From: Arsenophonus sp031446165
GTDB taxonomy: Bacteria > Pseudomonadota > Gammaproteobacteria > Enterobacterales > Enterobacteriaceae
Length of the DNA stretch: 64,000 nt
Direction: 5' to 3'
Assembly: GCA_031446165.1 (NCBI GenBank)
Contig: CP132905.1
Coordinates: 744,001-808,000 of the forward strand
Shown here: piece after piece, positions 29,101 to 38,393 of the stretch
Layout: each line of letters begins with the position of its first letter
How positions within the stretch are numbered: position 1 is the stretch's first letter
The notes under the pieces: model-generated
What the model was told of the DNA's origin: nothing
The model's database searches: none
Seen by the model: the letters and a program-made list of their open reading frames with translations, nothing else
Translations under genes and position numbers: made by a program

Positions 29101-30401
29101 ATTCCAAGACGATGCAATGTTGGCGCACGATTTAACATTACTGGATGTTCTCGAATTACTTCATCTAAAATATCCCAAACAACAGATTCTTCTCGTTCAA
29201 CCATTTTTTTTGCTGCTTTAATTGTTGTTGCTAATCCACGTAACTCCAACTTGCCATAAATAAACGGTTTAAATAATTCTAATGCCATTCTTTTAGGTAA
29301 ACCACACTGGTGTAAACGCAGATAAGGACCAACTGTAATTACAGAACGTCCAGAATAATCAACACGTTTACCAAGTAAGTTTTGACGAAAGCGTCCTTGT
29401 TTACCTTTAATCATGTCAGATAGGGATTTCAAAGGACGTTTATTTGAGCCAGTAATAGCTCGTCCTCGACGACCATTATCCAACAATGCATCAACTGCTT
29501 CTTGTAACATTCTTTTTTCATTACGCACAATAATATCAGGCGCAGATAAATCTAATAATCGCTTTAAACGATTATTTCTGTTAATGACACGACGATATAA
29601 ATCATTCAAATCAGAAGTTGCAAAACGACCGCCATCTAATGGAACTAGTGGGCGTAAATCTGGAGGTAATACAGGGAGTACATTTAGAATCATCCATTCA
29701 GGTTTATTATCAGATTGAATAAAAGCTTCTAATAATTTAATACGTTTAGTTAATTTTTTGCGTTTAGTTTCAGAGTTAGTAATATCAAATTCTTCACGCA
29801 AAGTATCACATTCTTTTTCTAAATTAAGATTTTTTAGCAAAGATTGAATTGCTTCTGCACCCATTTTAGCATCAAATTCATCACCAAATTCTTCTAAAGC
29901 ATCAAGATATTGATCTTCACTTAAAATTTCTCCAGATTCTAAAGTTGTCATGCCTCCTTCAATAACCACATAAGATTCAAAATAAAGAACACGCTCAATA
30001 TCACGCAATGGCATATCAAGCAAAAGACCAATACGTGATGGCAATGATTTTAAAAACCAAATATGTGCCGTTGGTGATGCCAGTTCAATATGCCCCATCC
30101 GTTCTCGACGTACTTTACTTTGGGTAACTTCAACACCACATTTTTCACAAATGACACCTCTATGTTTTAATCTTTTATATTTACCACATAAACATTCATA
30201 ATCTTTTACTGGTCCAAAAATACGTGCACAAAAAAGACCATCACGTTCAGGTTTGAAAGTCCGATAATTAATAGTTTCTGGTTTTTTTACTTCACCAAAT
30301 GACCAAGAACGAATCATATCTGGGGAAGCCAAAGTAATTTTAATCGCATCAAATTCTTCAATTTTAGTCTGTGCTTTTAAAAATTTTAATAAATCTTTCA
30401 C
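26187..30401 (-). CDS. rpoC: DNA-directed RNA polymerase subunit beta'
   Basis: Largest subunit of RNA polymerase, forming much of the active-centre cleft. The 1404-residue product (E. coli 1407) has the N-terminal zinc finger [20 protein letters not shown] near residues 70-88, the rudder and lid region, and the catalytic metal loop [12 protein letters not shown]. The bridge-helix region [23 protein letters not shown] and a second cysteine cluster [15 protein letters not shown] follow. The C terminus has [14 protein letters not shown]. It is 122 bases downstream of rpoB and ends the rif operon. hemE follows at once, while the thi genes between them in E. coli are missing. Confidence 0.99.
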   Translation of the reverse strand: [1404 protein letters not shown]

Positions 30402-30523
30402 GGAACGGGCTCCTGTCGGAGTTAAACCTGCTAGGAAGTGAATGTTAAAATCACTTCCTCCTTAAAAAACTAATGATAATAATTTACAAAGAAAAATATT
30501 CAAAAATTTTACTATATTTATCA

Positions 30524-33500
30524 TTACTCATCTTCTAGATCAATATTAATACCTAATGACCGAATTTCTTTCAGTAATACATTAAAAGATTCCGGCATCC
30601 CTGGTTCCATCTGATGATTACCATCTACGATATTTTTATACATCTTAGTACGTCCATTCACATCATCAGATTTAACTGTAAGCATTTCTTGCAAAGTATA
30701 AGCAGCACCGTATGCTTCTAAAGCCCAAACTTCCATTTCACCAAAACGTTGACCACCAAACTGTGCTTTACCACCCAAGGGTTGTTGAGTGACCAAACTG
30801 TAAGAACCTGTTGAACGTGCATGCATTTTATCATCCACCAAATGATTTAATTTTAACATATACATATAACCAACAGTTACTTGACGCTCAAATTTTTCAC
30901 CAGTGCGTCCATCATACAATGTGATTTGCCCAGAAGTTTGTAACTCTGCTAAAGTTAATAGTTCTTTGATTTCTTTTTCTTTTGCACCATCAAAAACTGG
31001 AGTAGCAATTGGCATACCTTTTTTTAAATTATTTGCTAATCTTAAAACCTCTTCATCTGAAAAAGTATTTAGATCAATTTTTTGACGAGGATCATCTCCT
31101 AAATTATAAGCTTTTTGAAGAAAATTTCGTATTTTTTTTACTTCCTGTTGTTCTTTTAACATTATATTGATTTTATCACCAATACCTTTAGCCGCCATAC
31201 CCAAATGCGTTTCTAAAATCTGACCTATATTCATACGAGACGGCACACCCAATGGGTTTAAAACGATATCAACCGGATTACCATATTCATCATAAGGCAT
31301 ATCTTCAACAGGATTAATTTTTGAAATCACTCCTTTATTACCATGACGACCAGCCATTTTATCACCTGGTTGAATTTGACGTTTTACTGCCAAATATACT
31401 TTAACAATTTTCAAGACTCCAGGTGCTAATTCATCACCTTGAGTAATTTTACGACGTTTAGTGTCTAACTTTCTTTCAAAAGTTGCTTTAAGTTCATTAT
31501 ATTGTTCGGTTAATTGTTGTAACTCATATTGTCTTTCTTGATTTTTTAAAGAAATTTTCAACCAATTGACATACGGTAATTTTTTTAATTGATCTGCTCC
31601 AATACCATCAGCAATTAATACCGTTTTTATGCGTGCAAATAAACCTGATTCCAAAATACGTAATTCTTCTTTTAAATCTTTTTTGACATCCCGTAATTGC
31701 ATCTTTTCAATTTCTAAAGCACGTTTATCTTTTTCTACACCATCACGAGTAAAAACTTGTACATCAATAACTGTTCCCGATACACCATTTGGCACCCGCA
31801 ATGAAGAGTCTTTAACATCCGATGCTTTTTCTCCAAAAATTGCACGCAATAATTTTTCTTCTGGAGTTAACTGAGCTTCACCTTTTGGTGTTACTTTACC
31901 AACTAAAATATCACCACCATTAACTTCAGCACCAATATATACAATACCTGATTCATCTAATTTAGATAATGCAGCTTCACCAACATTTGGGATATCTGCA
32001 GTAATTTCTTCAGCACCTAATTTAGTATCGCGAGAAATACAAGATAATTCTTGAATATGAATAGTAGTAAAACGATCTTCTTGTACTACTCTTTCAGATA
32101 TTAAAATAGAATCTTCAAAGTTATAACCATTCCATGGCATAAATGCAACACGCATATTCTGACCAAGTGCTAATTCACCTAAATCTGTTGATGGGCCATC
32201 AGCCAAAACATCACCACGTTCAATGCATTCATCTAAAAAAACACATGGGATCTGATTAATACAAGTATTTTGATTAGAACGTGTATATTTAGTTAAATTA
32301 TAAATATCAATACCAGCTTCACCTGGATAACTTTCATCTTCATGTACTTTTATAACAATGCGTGAAGCATCAACATATTGTACTTTCCCACCACGTTTTG
32401 CTACTACCGTTACTCCTGAATCAACAGCAACAGCACGTTCCATACCAGTACCGACTAACGGCTTATCAGCACGCAAAGTTGGTACTGCTTGACGTTGCAT
32501 ATTCGCACCCATTAATGCACGATTTGCATCATCATGTTCGAGGAATGGAATTAATGAAGCTCCAACTGAAACAATTTGTTGGGTAGAAACATCCATATAT
32601 TCAACTTGATCACGATTAAATAGACTAGATTCACCTTTGTTACGACAAGTAATTAATTCTTCAAGAAATCTACCATCATCGTCCAAAATAGTATTTGCCT
32701 GAGCAATAATATTATTACCTTCTTCAATAGCTGATAAATATTGAATTTTATTCGTTACGATACCATTCTTAACTAAACGATAAGGTGTTTCTAAAAAACC
32801 ATATTCATTTGTTTGTGCATATACAGATAAGGAATTAATAAGACCGATATTTGGACCTTCAGGTGTTTCAATTGGACAAACACGACCATAATGGGTTGGA
32901 TGTACATCACGCACTTCAAAACCTGCTCGTTCACGTGTGAGTCCACCAGGACCTAATGCAGAAATACGACGTTTATGAGTAATTTCAGAAAGTGGGTTAT
33001 TTTGATCCATAAATTGGGATAATTGACTTGAACCAAAAAATTCTTTTATTGCAGCAGAAATTGGCTTAGGATTAATCATATCTTGAGGCATTAAAGCTTC
33101 TAGATCTCCTAAAGACAAACGTTCTTTAACCCCACGCTCAACACGCACTAAACCAATTCGAAATTGATTTTCAGCCATTTCACCAACAGAACGCACACGT
33201 CGATTACCTAAATGATCAATGTCATCAACTTCACCTTTACCATTACGAATATCAATGAGTTTTTTCATAACATCGATAATATCTTGTTTACTTAAGATGT
33301 TTAATCCTTCAATTATAGTACGATCTAAAGATCGATTAAATTTCATTCTTCCTACAATAGAAAGATCATAACGATCTTCAGAAAAAAATAAATTTTCAAA
33401 TAAATTTTCTGCTGCTTCACGAGCAGGTGGCTCACCTGGTCTCATCATGCGGTAAATTTCAATTAATGCACTTAAACGATCATTGGTCGGATCAATACGT

Positions 33501-34552
33501 AGGGTTTCTGAAATATATGCTCCATGATCTAAATCATTTGTAAATAAAGTATCAATATTTTGATAACCTGCTTGCTTCAAACGTGTTAATAAATCTAAAG
33601 AAATCTCTGTATTAGCTTTACAAATTAATCCCTTAGTCTGTTCATTAACATAATCTTTCGCAATAACTTTTCCTAAAATATATTCAAAAGGCACTTCAAT
33701 AAGTTTAATTTTATCATTTTCTAAATCACGAATATGGCGTATAGTGATACGCCTACCTTTTTCGACATATGTTTTATTATTTACTGTAATATTAAAAGAA
33801 GCTGTTTCTCCACGCAAACGTTCAGGTATTAATTGCATGAATAATTTATGTTCATGAAATTCAAAAATTGTTTTTTCAAAAAAAATATCAAGTATTTCAT
33901 TTGTATCATAATTCATTGCACGTAAAATAATTGTTGCAGGTAATTTACGGCGACGATCAATTCGCACAAAAAGATTATCTTTAGGATCAAATTCAAAATC
34001 TAACCATGAACCACGATAAGGAATAATACGCGCGTTATATAATACTTTACCAGAAGAATGAGTTTTACCTTTATCACTATCAAAAAACACACCAGGGCTG
34101 CGATGTAATTGCGATACCACAACACGTTCTGTTCCATTAATGATAAATGTACCATTTTCTGTCATGAGCGGGATTTCACCCATATAAACTTCTTGTTCTT
34201 TTATATCCTTTACTGTCCCTTGTGGTGCTTCACGTTCATAAATAACAAGACGTAATTTAACTCGCAAAGGAGCGGAATAAGTAACACCACGAATTTGACA
34301 TTCTTTTACATCAAAAATAGGTTCACCAAGACGGTAACTAACATACTGCAATTCAGCATTACCACTATAACTCTGAATTGGGAATACAGAATGAAATGCT
34401 GCTTCAAGACCATTCTTTTTTTTAAAATCTTTTTTAATAAACTTAGCGAATGAATTAAGTTGAATAGATAAAAGATAAGGTACATCTAAAACTTGTGGAC
34501 GTTTACCAAAATCTTTACGAATACGTTTTTTTTCAGTATAGGAGTAAACCAT
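30524..34552 (-). CDS. rpoB: DNA-directed RNA polymerase subunit beta
   Basis: Second-largest RNA polymerase subunit, which forms the other side of the cleft and binds the nascent RNA and rifampicin. The product has 1342 residues, the exact E. coli length. The rifampicin pocket FGSSQLSQFMDQNNPLSEIT and following HKRRISALGPGG look wild type. Other landmarks are RPGEPPAREAAE, GRHGNKGVISK and the C-terminal KFERQVTVGYMYMLKLNHLVDDK and GGQRFGEMEVWALEAYGA. Upstream is the rplL-rpoB attenuator; rpoC follows. Confidence 0.99.
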   Translation of the reverse strand: MVYSYTEKKRIRKDFGKRPQVLDVPYLLSIQLNSFAKFIKKDFKKKNGLEAAFHSVFPIQSYSGNAELQYVSYRLGEPIFDVKECQIRGVTYSAPLRVKLRLVIYEREAPQGTVKDIKEQEVYMGEIPLMTENGTFIINGTERVVVSQLHRSPGVFFDSDKGKTHSSGKVLYNARIIPYRGSWLDFEFDPKDNLFVRIDRRRKLPATIILRAMNYDTNEILDIFFEKTIFEFHEHKLFMQLIPERLRGETASFNITVNNKTYVEKGRRITIRHIRDLENDKIKLIEVPFEYILGKVIAKDYVNEQTKGLICKANTEISLDLLTRLKQAGYQNIDTLFTNDLDHGAYISETLRIDPTNDRLSALIEIYRMMRPGEPPAREAAENLFENLFFSEDRYDLSIVGRMKFNRSLDRTIIEGLNILSKQDIIDVMKKLIDIRNGKGEVDDIDHLGNRRVRSVGEMAENQFRIGLVRVERGVKERLSLGDLEALMPQDMINPKPISAAIKEFFGSSQLSQFMDQNNPLSEITHKRRISALGPGGLTRERAGFEVRDVHPTHYGRVCPIETPEGPNIGLINSLSVYAQTNEYGFLETPYRLVKNGIVTNKIQYLSAIEEGNNIIAQANTILDDDGRFLEELITCRNKGESSLFNRDQVEYMDVSTQQIVSVGASLIPFLEHDDANRALMGANMQRQAVPTLRADKPLVGTGMERAVAVDSGVTVVAKRGGKVQYVDASRIVIKVHEDESYPGEAGIDIYNLTKYTRSNQNTCINQIPCVFLDECIERGDVLADGPSTDLGELALGQNMRVAFMPWNGYNFEDSILISERVVQEDRFTTIHIQELSCISRDTKLGAEEITADIPNVGEAALSKLDESGIVYIGAEVNGGDILVGKVTPKGEAQLTPEEKLLRAIFGEKASDVKDSSLRVPNGVSGTVIDVQVFTRDGVEKDKRALEIEKMQLRDVKKDLKEELRILESGLFARIKTVLIADGIGADQLKKLPYVNWLKISLKNQERQYELQQLTEQYNELKATFERKLDTKRRKITQGDELAPGVLKIVKVYLAVKRQIQPGDKMAGRHGNKGVISKINPVEDMPYDEYGNPVDIVLNPLGVPSRMNIGQILETHLGMAAKGIGDKINIMLKEQQEVKKIRNFLQKAYNLGDDPRQKIDLNTFSDEEVLRLANNLKKGMPIATPVFDGAKEKEIKELLTLAELQTSGQITLYDGRTGEKFERQVTVGYMYMLKLNHLVDDKMHARSTGSYSLVTQQPLGGKAQFGGQRFGEMEVWALEAYGAAYTLQEMLTVKSDDVNGRTKMYKNIVDGNHQMEPGMPESFNVLLKEIRSLGINIDLEDE

Positions 34553-34852
34553 AGGGTTCCTCGTTTGCTAATAATTAGTTATAAACCGTGTCCTAAAAAG
34601 ACAACATCTACAATATTATCTATTTTTAAAATAGATAATATTTTATATTATTCATTTTATTTATTAAATGTGAATTATTTTACTATATATGTAATATGTA
34701 TTATAATTTCTTTTGTATTATATAAACAAATAAAAAAGTATAACAAAAAATGACAATATAGTATATTTAATTATTAATATCAAAAGAGATTAAAAAGATT
34801 ACAAAGTACTACAGTAAATATGAATTTTATTTGATTCATATCCCTATGCTAG
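34553..34852. other. rpoB leader region
   Basis: Three hundred bases between the attenuator hairpin and the rpoB start. No gene is seen; an 86-codon plus-strand frame overlapping rpoB is only a reading of A/T-rich sequence. It corresponds to the long rplL-rpoB untranslated leader of E. coli. Confidence 0.5.
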
Positions 34853-34853
34853 C

Positions 34854-34883
34854 AAAAAAAGCTGGTGATTTTTAATCACCAGC
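34854..34883 (-). terminator. rplL-rpoB attenuator (partial terminator)
   Basis: On the minus strand a perfect 10-bp stem, GCTGGTGATT pairing with AATCACCAGC around a 3-base loop, is followed by seven T. It is the strongest GC hairpin in the window and lies 40 bases after the rplL stop. E. coli has a closely similar GCTGGTGA hairpin here that lets only part of the transcripts continue into rpoBC. Confidence 0.9.
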
Positions 34884-34922
34884 CGTCGACCTTAAATACA
34901 GGCTAAAAAATTCAAATAAAAT

Positions 34923-35291
34923 TTATTTAATCTCAACAACAGCCCCAACTTCTTCCAAAGATTTTTTCAAGGCTTCAGATGCCTCTTTAGTTATTCCTTC
35001 TTTAATTGTAACTGGCGCTGATTCTACTACATCTTTTGCTTCTTTTAGCCCTAATCCTGTTGCACTACGAACAGCTTTAATAACTGATACTTTATTGCTA
35101 CCAATAGAAGACAAAATAACATCAAATTCAGTTTTTTCTTCAACAACTGGAGTAGCACTACTAGAATTGACTGTAAATGCTTCTGCAGAAGAAACACCAA
35201 ATTTTTCTTCCATCATACTGATCAGTTCCATAACATCCGTTACAGACATATTTGAAACTGCATCAAGAATTTGTTCTTTATTTAAAGACAT
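34923..35291 (-). CDS. rplL: 50S ribosomal protein L7/L12
   Basis: Stalk protein of the large subunit; dimers bind L10 and recruit the translational GTPases (EF-Tu and FusA are both encoded in this window). The 122-residue product (E. coli 121) has the N-terminal dimerisation domain (about 1-35), a flexible Ala/Ser/Val linker and the C-terminal GTPase-binding domain EFDVILSSIGSNKVSVIKAV with GLGLKEAKDVVE. It follows rplJ by 75 bases and is followed by the attenuator. Products are normally made in several-fold excess over other ribosomal proteins. Confidence 0.98.
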   Translation of the reverse strand: MSLNKEQILDAVSNMSVTDVMELISMMEEKFGVSSAEAFTVNSSSATPVVEEKTEFDVILSSIGSNKVSVIKAVRSATGLGLKEAKDVVESAPVTIKEGITKEASEALKKSLEEVGAVVEIK

Positions 35292-35366
35292 AATACAAGG
35301 GTTCCTGAAATTTATAAATTGTTTATATAGTTCATAAAAAATTATATTTAATGTTTTAATTTTTTA

Positions 35367-35858
35367 TCATTTTTTCTGATTACATATCATCATCATAGTA
35401 CGTGTTAATTTACCTACAGAAATTTCTTTCATTATTAATATTAAACGTTGAATCACTTCTTCATAAGTTTGCAGACTTGCTAACCGGTCAATCTGATTAC
35501 CTGGAATAAACTCACCTTCAAAAGCCGCTGCTTTAATTTTAAATATTGGATTGTCTTTTATGAATTCTTTAAATAAACGAGCTGCTGAACCTGGATGTTT
35601 TGTAGAAAAAGCAACTAAAGTTGGACCAGATAATATTTCTTTAAGACAATCATAATTTGTGCCTTCAAAAACACGACGCATCAATGTATTACGAACAACA
35701 TGAAGATACACCCCAGATTCACGACATATTTTACGAAGTTTAGTTATTTTATTAACAGATATGCCACAAGAACTCGCAATCACCGCAGACAAAGAATCTT
35801 TGGCTAATTTACTAACTTCAGCAACAATTGTTTTTTTATCTTGAAGATTAATTCCCAT
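35367..35858 (-). CDS. rplJ: 50S ribosomal protein L10
   Basis: Base of the L7/L12 stalk and, in E. coli, the autogenous repressor of rplJL translation. The product has 163 residues (E. coli 165): MGINLQDKKTIVAEVSKLAKD, RNTLMRRVFEGT, SGPTLVAFSTKHPGSAARLFKEF and the C-terminal L12-binding helix with EEVIQRLILIMKEISVGKLTRT. AGGAG precedes the ATG by seven or eight bases. The leader upstream contains a conserved structured block that may be its own binding site. Confidence 0.97.
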   Translation of the reverse strand: MGINLQDKKTIVAEVSKLAKDSLSAVIASSCGISVNKITKLRKICRESGVYLHVVRNTLMRRVFEGTNYDCLKEILSGPTLVAFSTKHPGSAARLFKEFIKDNPIFKIKAAAFEGEFIPGNQIDRLASLQTYEEVIQRLILIMKEISVGKLTRTMMMICNQKK

Positions 35859-35865
35859 GAAATTT

Positions 35866-35915
35866 TGCTCCTAGATTTAACGGGTGATCCCAGGACTTGG
35901 ATATCTCCAAAAATA
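35866..35915 (-). promoter_or_regulatory. Possible L10 autoregulatory leader of rplJ
   Basis: Just upstream of rplJ the minus strand is richer in G/C than the spacers around it and reads TTGGAGATATCCAA (a 5-bp hairpin at 35897-35910), then GTCCTGGGATCACCC and the AGGAG ribosome binding site. From memory this resembles the conserved E. coli rplJ leader bound by L10-L12. The structure was not computed. Confidence 0.4.
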
Positions 35916-36152
35916 TTTTATATGACAAATATGGTAAAAAATAAAATAATTAATATTATTTTTTTGCAACAATCGAAGTAACGCACTAAATACTCATTTA
36001 TCTAAATACTAGAATAGATTTTAAAAAATTTGAATAAAATTAATTTATAGTGTATTAGTAATACATCTTTCAGAAAAAATAAGTACAAATATTGAAGTAT
36101 ATATATCTTTTACAAGAAAATAAAGATAAAAACAATACTTTATAAATTTCTT

Positions 36153-36848
36153 TTATATAGAAAAACATTTTTGATTTAATATAAGGCTTGGACCCATTGT
36201 TGTAGATAAACTGATCTTTTTTATATAAACACCTTTACTAGAAGATGGTTTTAATTTTTGCAAAGATAATAATAATGATTCAATATTTTCCTTTAAATAT
36301 GTATTACGAAAATTAATTTTTCCTATAGTGGTATGAATAATACCATTTTTATCATTACGACAATATACTTGACCAGATTTTGCATTTTTAACGGCTTCTG
36401 TTATATTATTAGTTACCGTACCCATTTTTGGATTCGGCATTAAACCACGAGGTCCAAGAATATGGGCTAATGGTCCAATAATAGGCATTGTATCTGGAGA
36501 TGCAATCACAATATCAAACTTTGTATAACCAGCCTTAATTTTATTAGACAATTCTTCCAGTCCAACTAATTCAGCACCAGCAGCTTTTGCTTTTTCGGCA
36601 TTAATACCTTGAGCAAAAACTGCAACACAAACTTTGCGACCTGTACCATGTGGTAACATAATTGCACTGCGAATATTTTGATCAGATTTACGTGAGTCAA
36701 TACCAAGATTAACTGCAATATCAACACTCTCTACAAAGTTAACACACGATAACTCTTTTAAAAAGATAATTCCTTCAGTAACATCATATATTTTATTACA
36801 ATTAATTTTTTGATAAATATTATTCATACGTTTAGTTAATTTACTCAT
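36153..36848 (-). CDS. rplA: 50S ribosomal protein L1
   Basis: Forms the mobile L1 stalk at the ribosomal E site; in E. coli also represses the rplKA mRNA. The 231-residue product (E. coli 234) begins MSKLTKRMNNIYQKI and carries ESVDIAVNLGIDSRKSDQN, the RNA-binding region with LPHGTGRKVCVAVFAQG, and ILGPRGLMPNPKMGTV. It ends STTMGPSLILNQK. It starts three bases after the rplK stop, so is translationally coupled. The interval to rplJ is 294 bases and holds the rplJL promoter region. Confidence 0.97.
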   Translation of the reverse strand: MSKLTKRMNNIYQKINCNKIYDVTEGIIFLKELSCVNFVESVDIAVNLGIDSRKSDQNIRSAIMLPHGTGRKVCVAVFAQGINAEKAKAAGAELVGLEELSNKIKAGYTKFDIVIASPDTMPIIGPLAHILGPRGLMPNPKMGTVTNNITEAVKNAKSGQVYCRNDKNGIIHTTIGKINFRNTYLKENIESLLLSLQKLKPSSSKGVYIKKISLSTTMGPSLILNQKCFSI

Positions 36849-36851
36849 AAA

Positions 36852-37286
36852 TTAATTCTCCTCTACTACTAATCCAATAGAACGAGCAGTTCCTTTAATT
36901 GAACGCATCATTGATTCAATATTATTTCCTGTCATATCTTCAGATTTTATTTCAGCAATTTTTCGAATTTGCATAAGAGTAATCTTACCCACCTTTTCTT
37001 TATTAGGTTGGCTTGAACCAGATTGAATATTAACCATTTTTTTTAATAAAACTGCTGCAGGAGGTGTTTTAGTTATAAACGTAAAAGAACGATCTGAATA
37101 TACAGTAATAATTACCGGGATTGGTAATCCTTTTTCTAAATTATTGGTTTTAGCATTAAATGCTTTACAAAATTCCATAATATTCACTCCTTTTTGTCCT
37201 AAAGCTGGACCAACAGGAGGGCTTGGGGTAGCTATACCTGCTGCGACTTGCAGTTTAATATAAGCTTGGACTTTTTTTTTAACCAT
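36852..37286 (-). CDS. rplK: 50S ribosomal protein L11
   Basis: Large-subunit protein at the GTPase centre, binding the 23S rRNA segment targeted by thiostrepton. The 144-residue product (E. coli 142) has the N-terminal domain VKKKVQAYIKLQVAAGIATPSPPVGPALGQ (residues 2-31; prolines and glycines all kept), then GVNIMEFCKAFNAKT and the RNA-binding C-terminal domain with KTPPAAVLLKK and IAEIKSEDM. It precedes rplA with three bases between, and follows nusG after about 150 bases. Confidence 0.97.
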   Translation of the reverse strand: MVKKKVQAYIKLQVAAGIATPSPPVGPALGQKGVNIMEFCKAFNAKTNNLEKGLPIPVIITVYSDRSFTFITKTPPAAVLLKKMVNIQSGSSQPNKEKVGKITLMQIRKIAEIKSEDMTGNNIESMMRSIKGTARSIGLVVEEN

Positions 37287-37434
37287 TTTTATTTTTCCCT
37301 AAATTCAAAAAATAAACGCTTATTTTTAAATGTATAAAATCATTTATATAAGATTTTAATAAATAACTTAACAAACAAAAATATTATAAATAAAGAAACA
37401 TAAATAAATAAACAAATAAAAAATAACTAATATT

Positions 37435-37980
37435 TTATATTTTTTCAACTTGACTAAAGTCTAACTCTACTGGGGTTGCTCGACCAAAAATAGAAACTGA
37501 TACTTTAAGACGGCTTTTTTCATAATCAACTTCCTCAACTACACCATTAAAATCTACAAATGGGCCATCACTAACACGCACCATTTCTCCTGGTTCAAAA
37601 AGCGTTTTTGGTCTTGGTTTATCTCCTATTTCTTGTAACCGATTCATAATTGCATCAATTTCTTTATCGCTAATAGGAGAAGGGTTATCTGGGGTGCCAC
37701 CAATAAAATTCATAACGCGAGGTACACTACGTACTAAATGCCAACTATCATCATCCATTTTCATTTGAACTAAAACATATCCCGGAAAAAATTTTCGTTC
37801 ACTTTTTCGGCGTTGCCCATTTCTAATTTCCATCACTTCTTCTGTTGGAACCATTACTTCACCAAATTTATCTTCCATTGCATGTAATTTTATGTGCTCT
37901 CGTAATGATTCTGCAACTCTAGTCTCAAAACCAGAAAACGCTTGAATGACATACCAACGTTTTTTAAAAGATTCTGACAT
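37435..37980 (-). CDS. nusG: Transcription termination/antitermination protein NusG
   Basis: Binds RNA polymerase and links it to Rho or to the ribosome through S10. The product has 181 residues, the E. coli length. The N-terminal NGN domain reads KKRWYVIQAFSGFE and FFPGYVLVQMKMDD with WHLVRSVPRVMNFIGG. The C-terminal KOW domain has FEPGEMVRVSDGPFVDFNG. It starts one base after the secE stop, forming the coupled secE-nusG pair. Confidence 0.98.
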   Translation of the reverse strand: MSESFKKRWYVIQAFSGFETRVAESLREHIKLHAMEDKFGEVMVPTEEVMEIRNGQRRKSERKFFPGYVLVQMKMDDDSWHLVRSVPRVMNFIGGTPDNPSPISDKEIDAIMNRLQEIGDKPRPKTLFEPGEMVRVSDGPFVDFNGVVEEVDYEKSRLKVSVSIFGRATPVELDFSQVEKI

Positions 37981-37981
37981 T

Positions 37982-38365
37982 TTAAAACCTTAGATTTATA
38001 ATCAATGAAACTAAACGTACCATTACACCATCTAATCCCCAAAGAATTAATGACATAACAATAGTAACTAACGCAACAACTAATGTTGTTTGTAACGTTT
38101 CCTGACGACTTGGCCAAATAACTTTGCGTGTTTCCATTTTAGCTGATCGCATAAATCCTAAAATCTCTTTTCCTTTTTTTGTCCACAATACAAGCACAAT
38201 AGAAAAAAGCACCATAAAAACTACTACAATAATACGTAATATAGTATTATATTGTCGGAAATAATAATTACCAACAATAGCAACAATTAAAAAAAATCCT
38301 ACTAATACCCATTTTGCTATATCAAAAATACGCCCATTTTCTTTCAGCTTACTATTAAAACTCAT
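37982..38365 (-). CDS. secE: Protein translocase subunit SecE
   Basis: Inner-membrane subunit that clamps the SecY channel. The 127-residue product (E. coli 127) has three hydrophobic spans: two near residues 17-60 and a C-terminal one within VVALVTIVMSLILWGLDGVMVRLVS. The conserved cytoplasmic hinge AKMETRKVIWPSRQETLQTTL precedes the last span. The Shine-Dalgarno AGG lies in a 14-bp unit that is exactly duplicated upstream. It lies downstream of tuf, as with tufB in E. coli. Confidence 0.96.
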   Translation of the reverse strand: MSFNSKLKENGRIFDIAKWVLVGFFLIVAIVGNYYFRQYNTILRIIVVVFMVLFSIVLVLWTKKGKEILGFMRSAKMETRKVIWPSRQETLQTTLVVALVTIVMSLILWGLDGVMVRLVSLIINLRF

Positions 38366-38393
38366 AAATCAACCTACTTAAATCAACCTACTT
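38366..38393. repeat. Two-copy 14-bp tandem repeat carrying the secE ribosome binding site
   Basis: AAATCAACCTACTT occurs twice without a gap. On the minus strand each copy reads AAGTAGGTTGATTT. The copy next to secE places AGG seven bases before the ATG; the other puts a second AGG 14 bases further upstream. Confidence 0.9.

Noticed and set aside
34493..34753. 86-codon plus-strand frame over the rpoB start
   Set aside because: It overlaps rpoB antisense and continues into A/T-rich leader; the hydrophobic tail is what A/T-rich DNA gives by chance.
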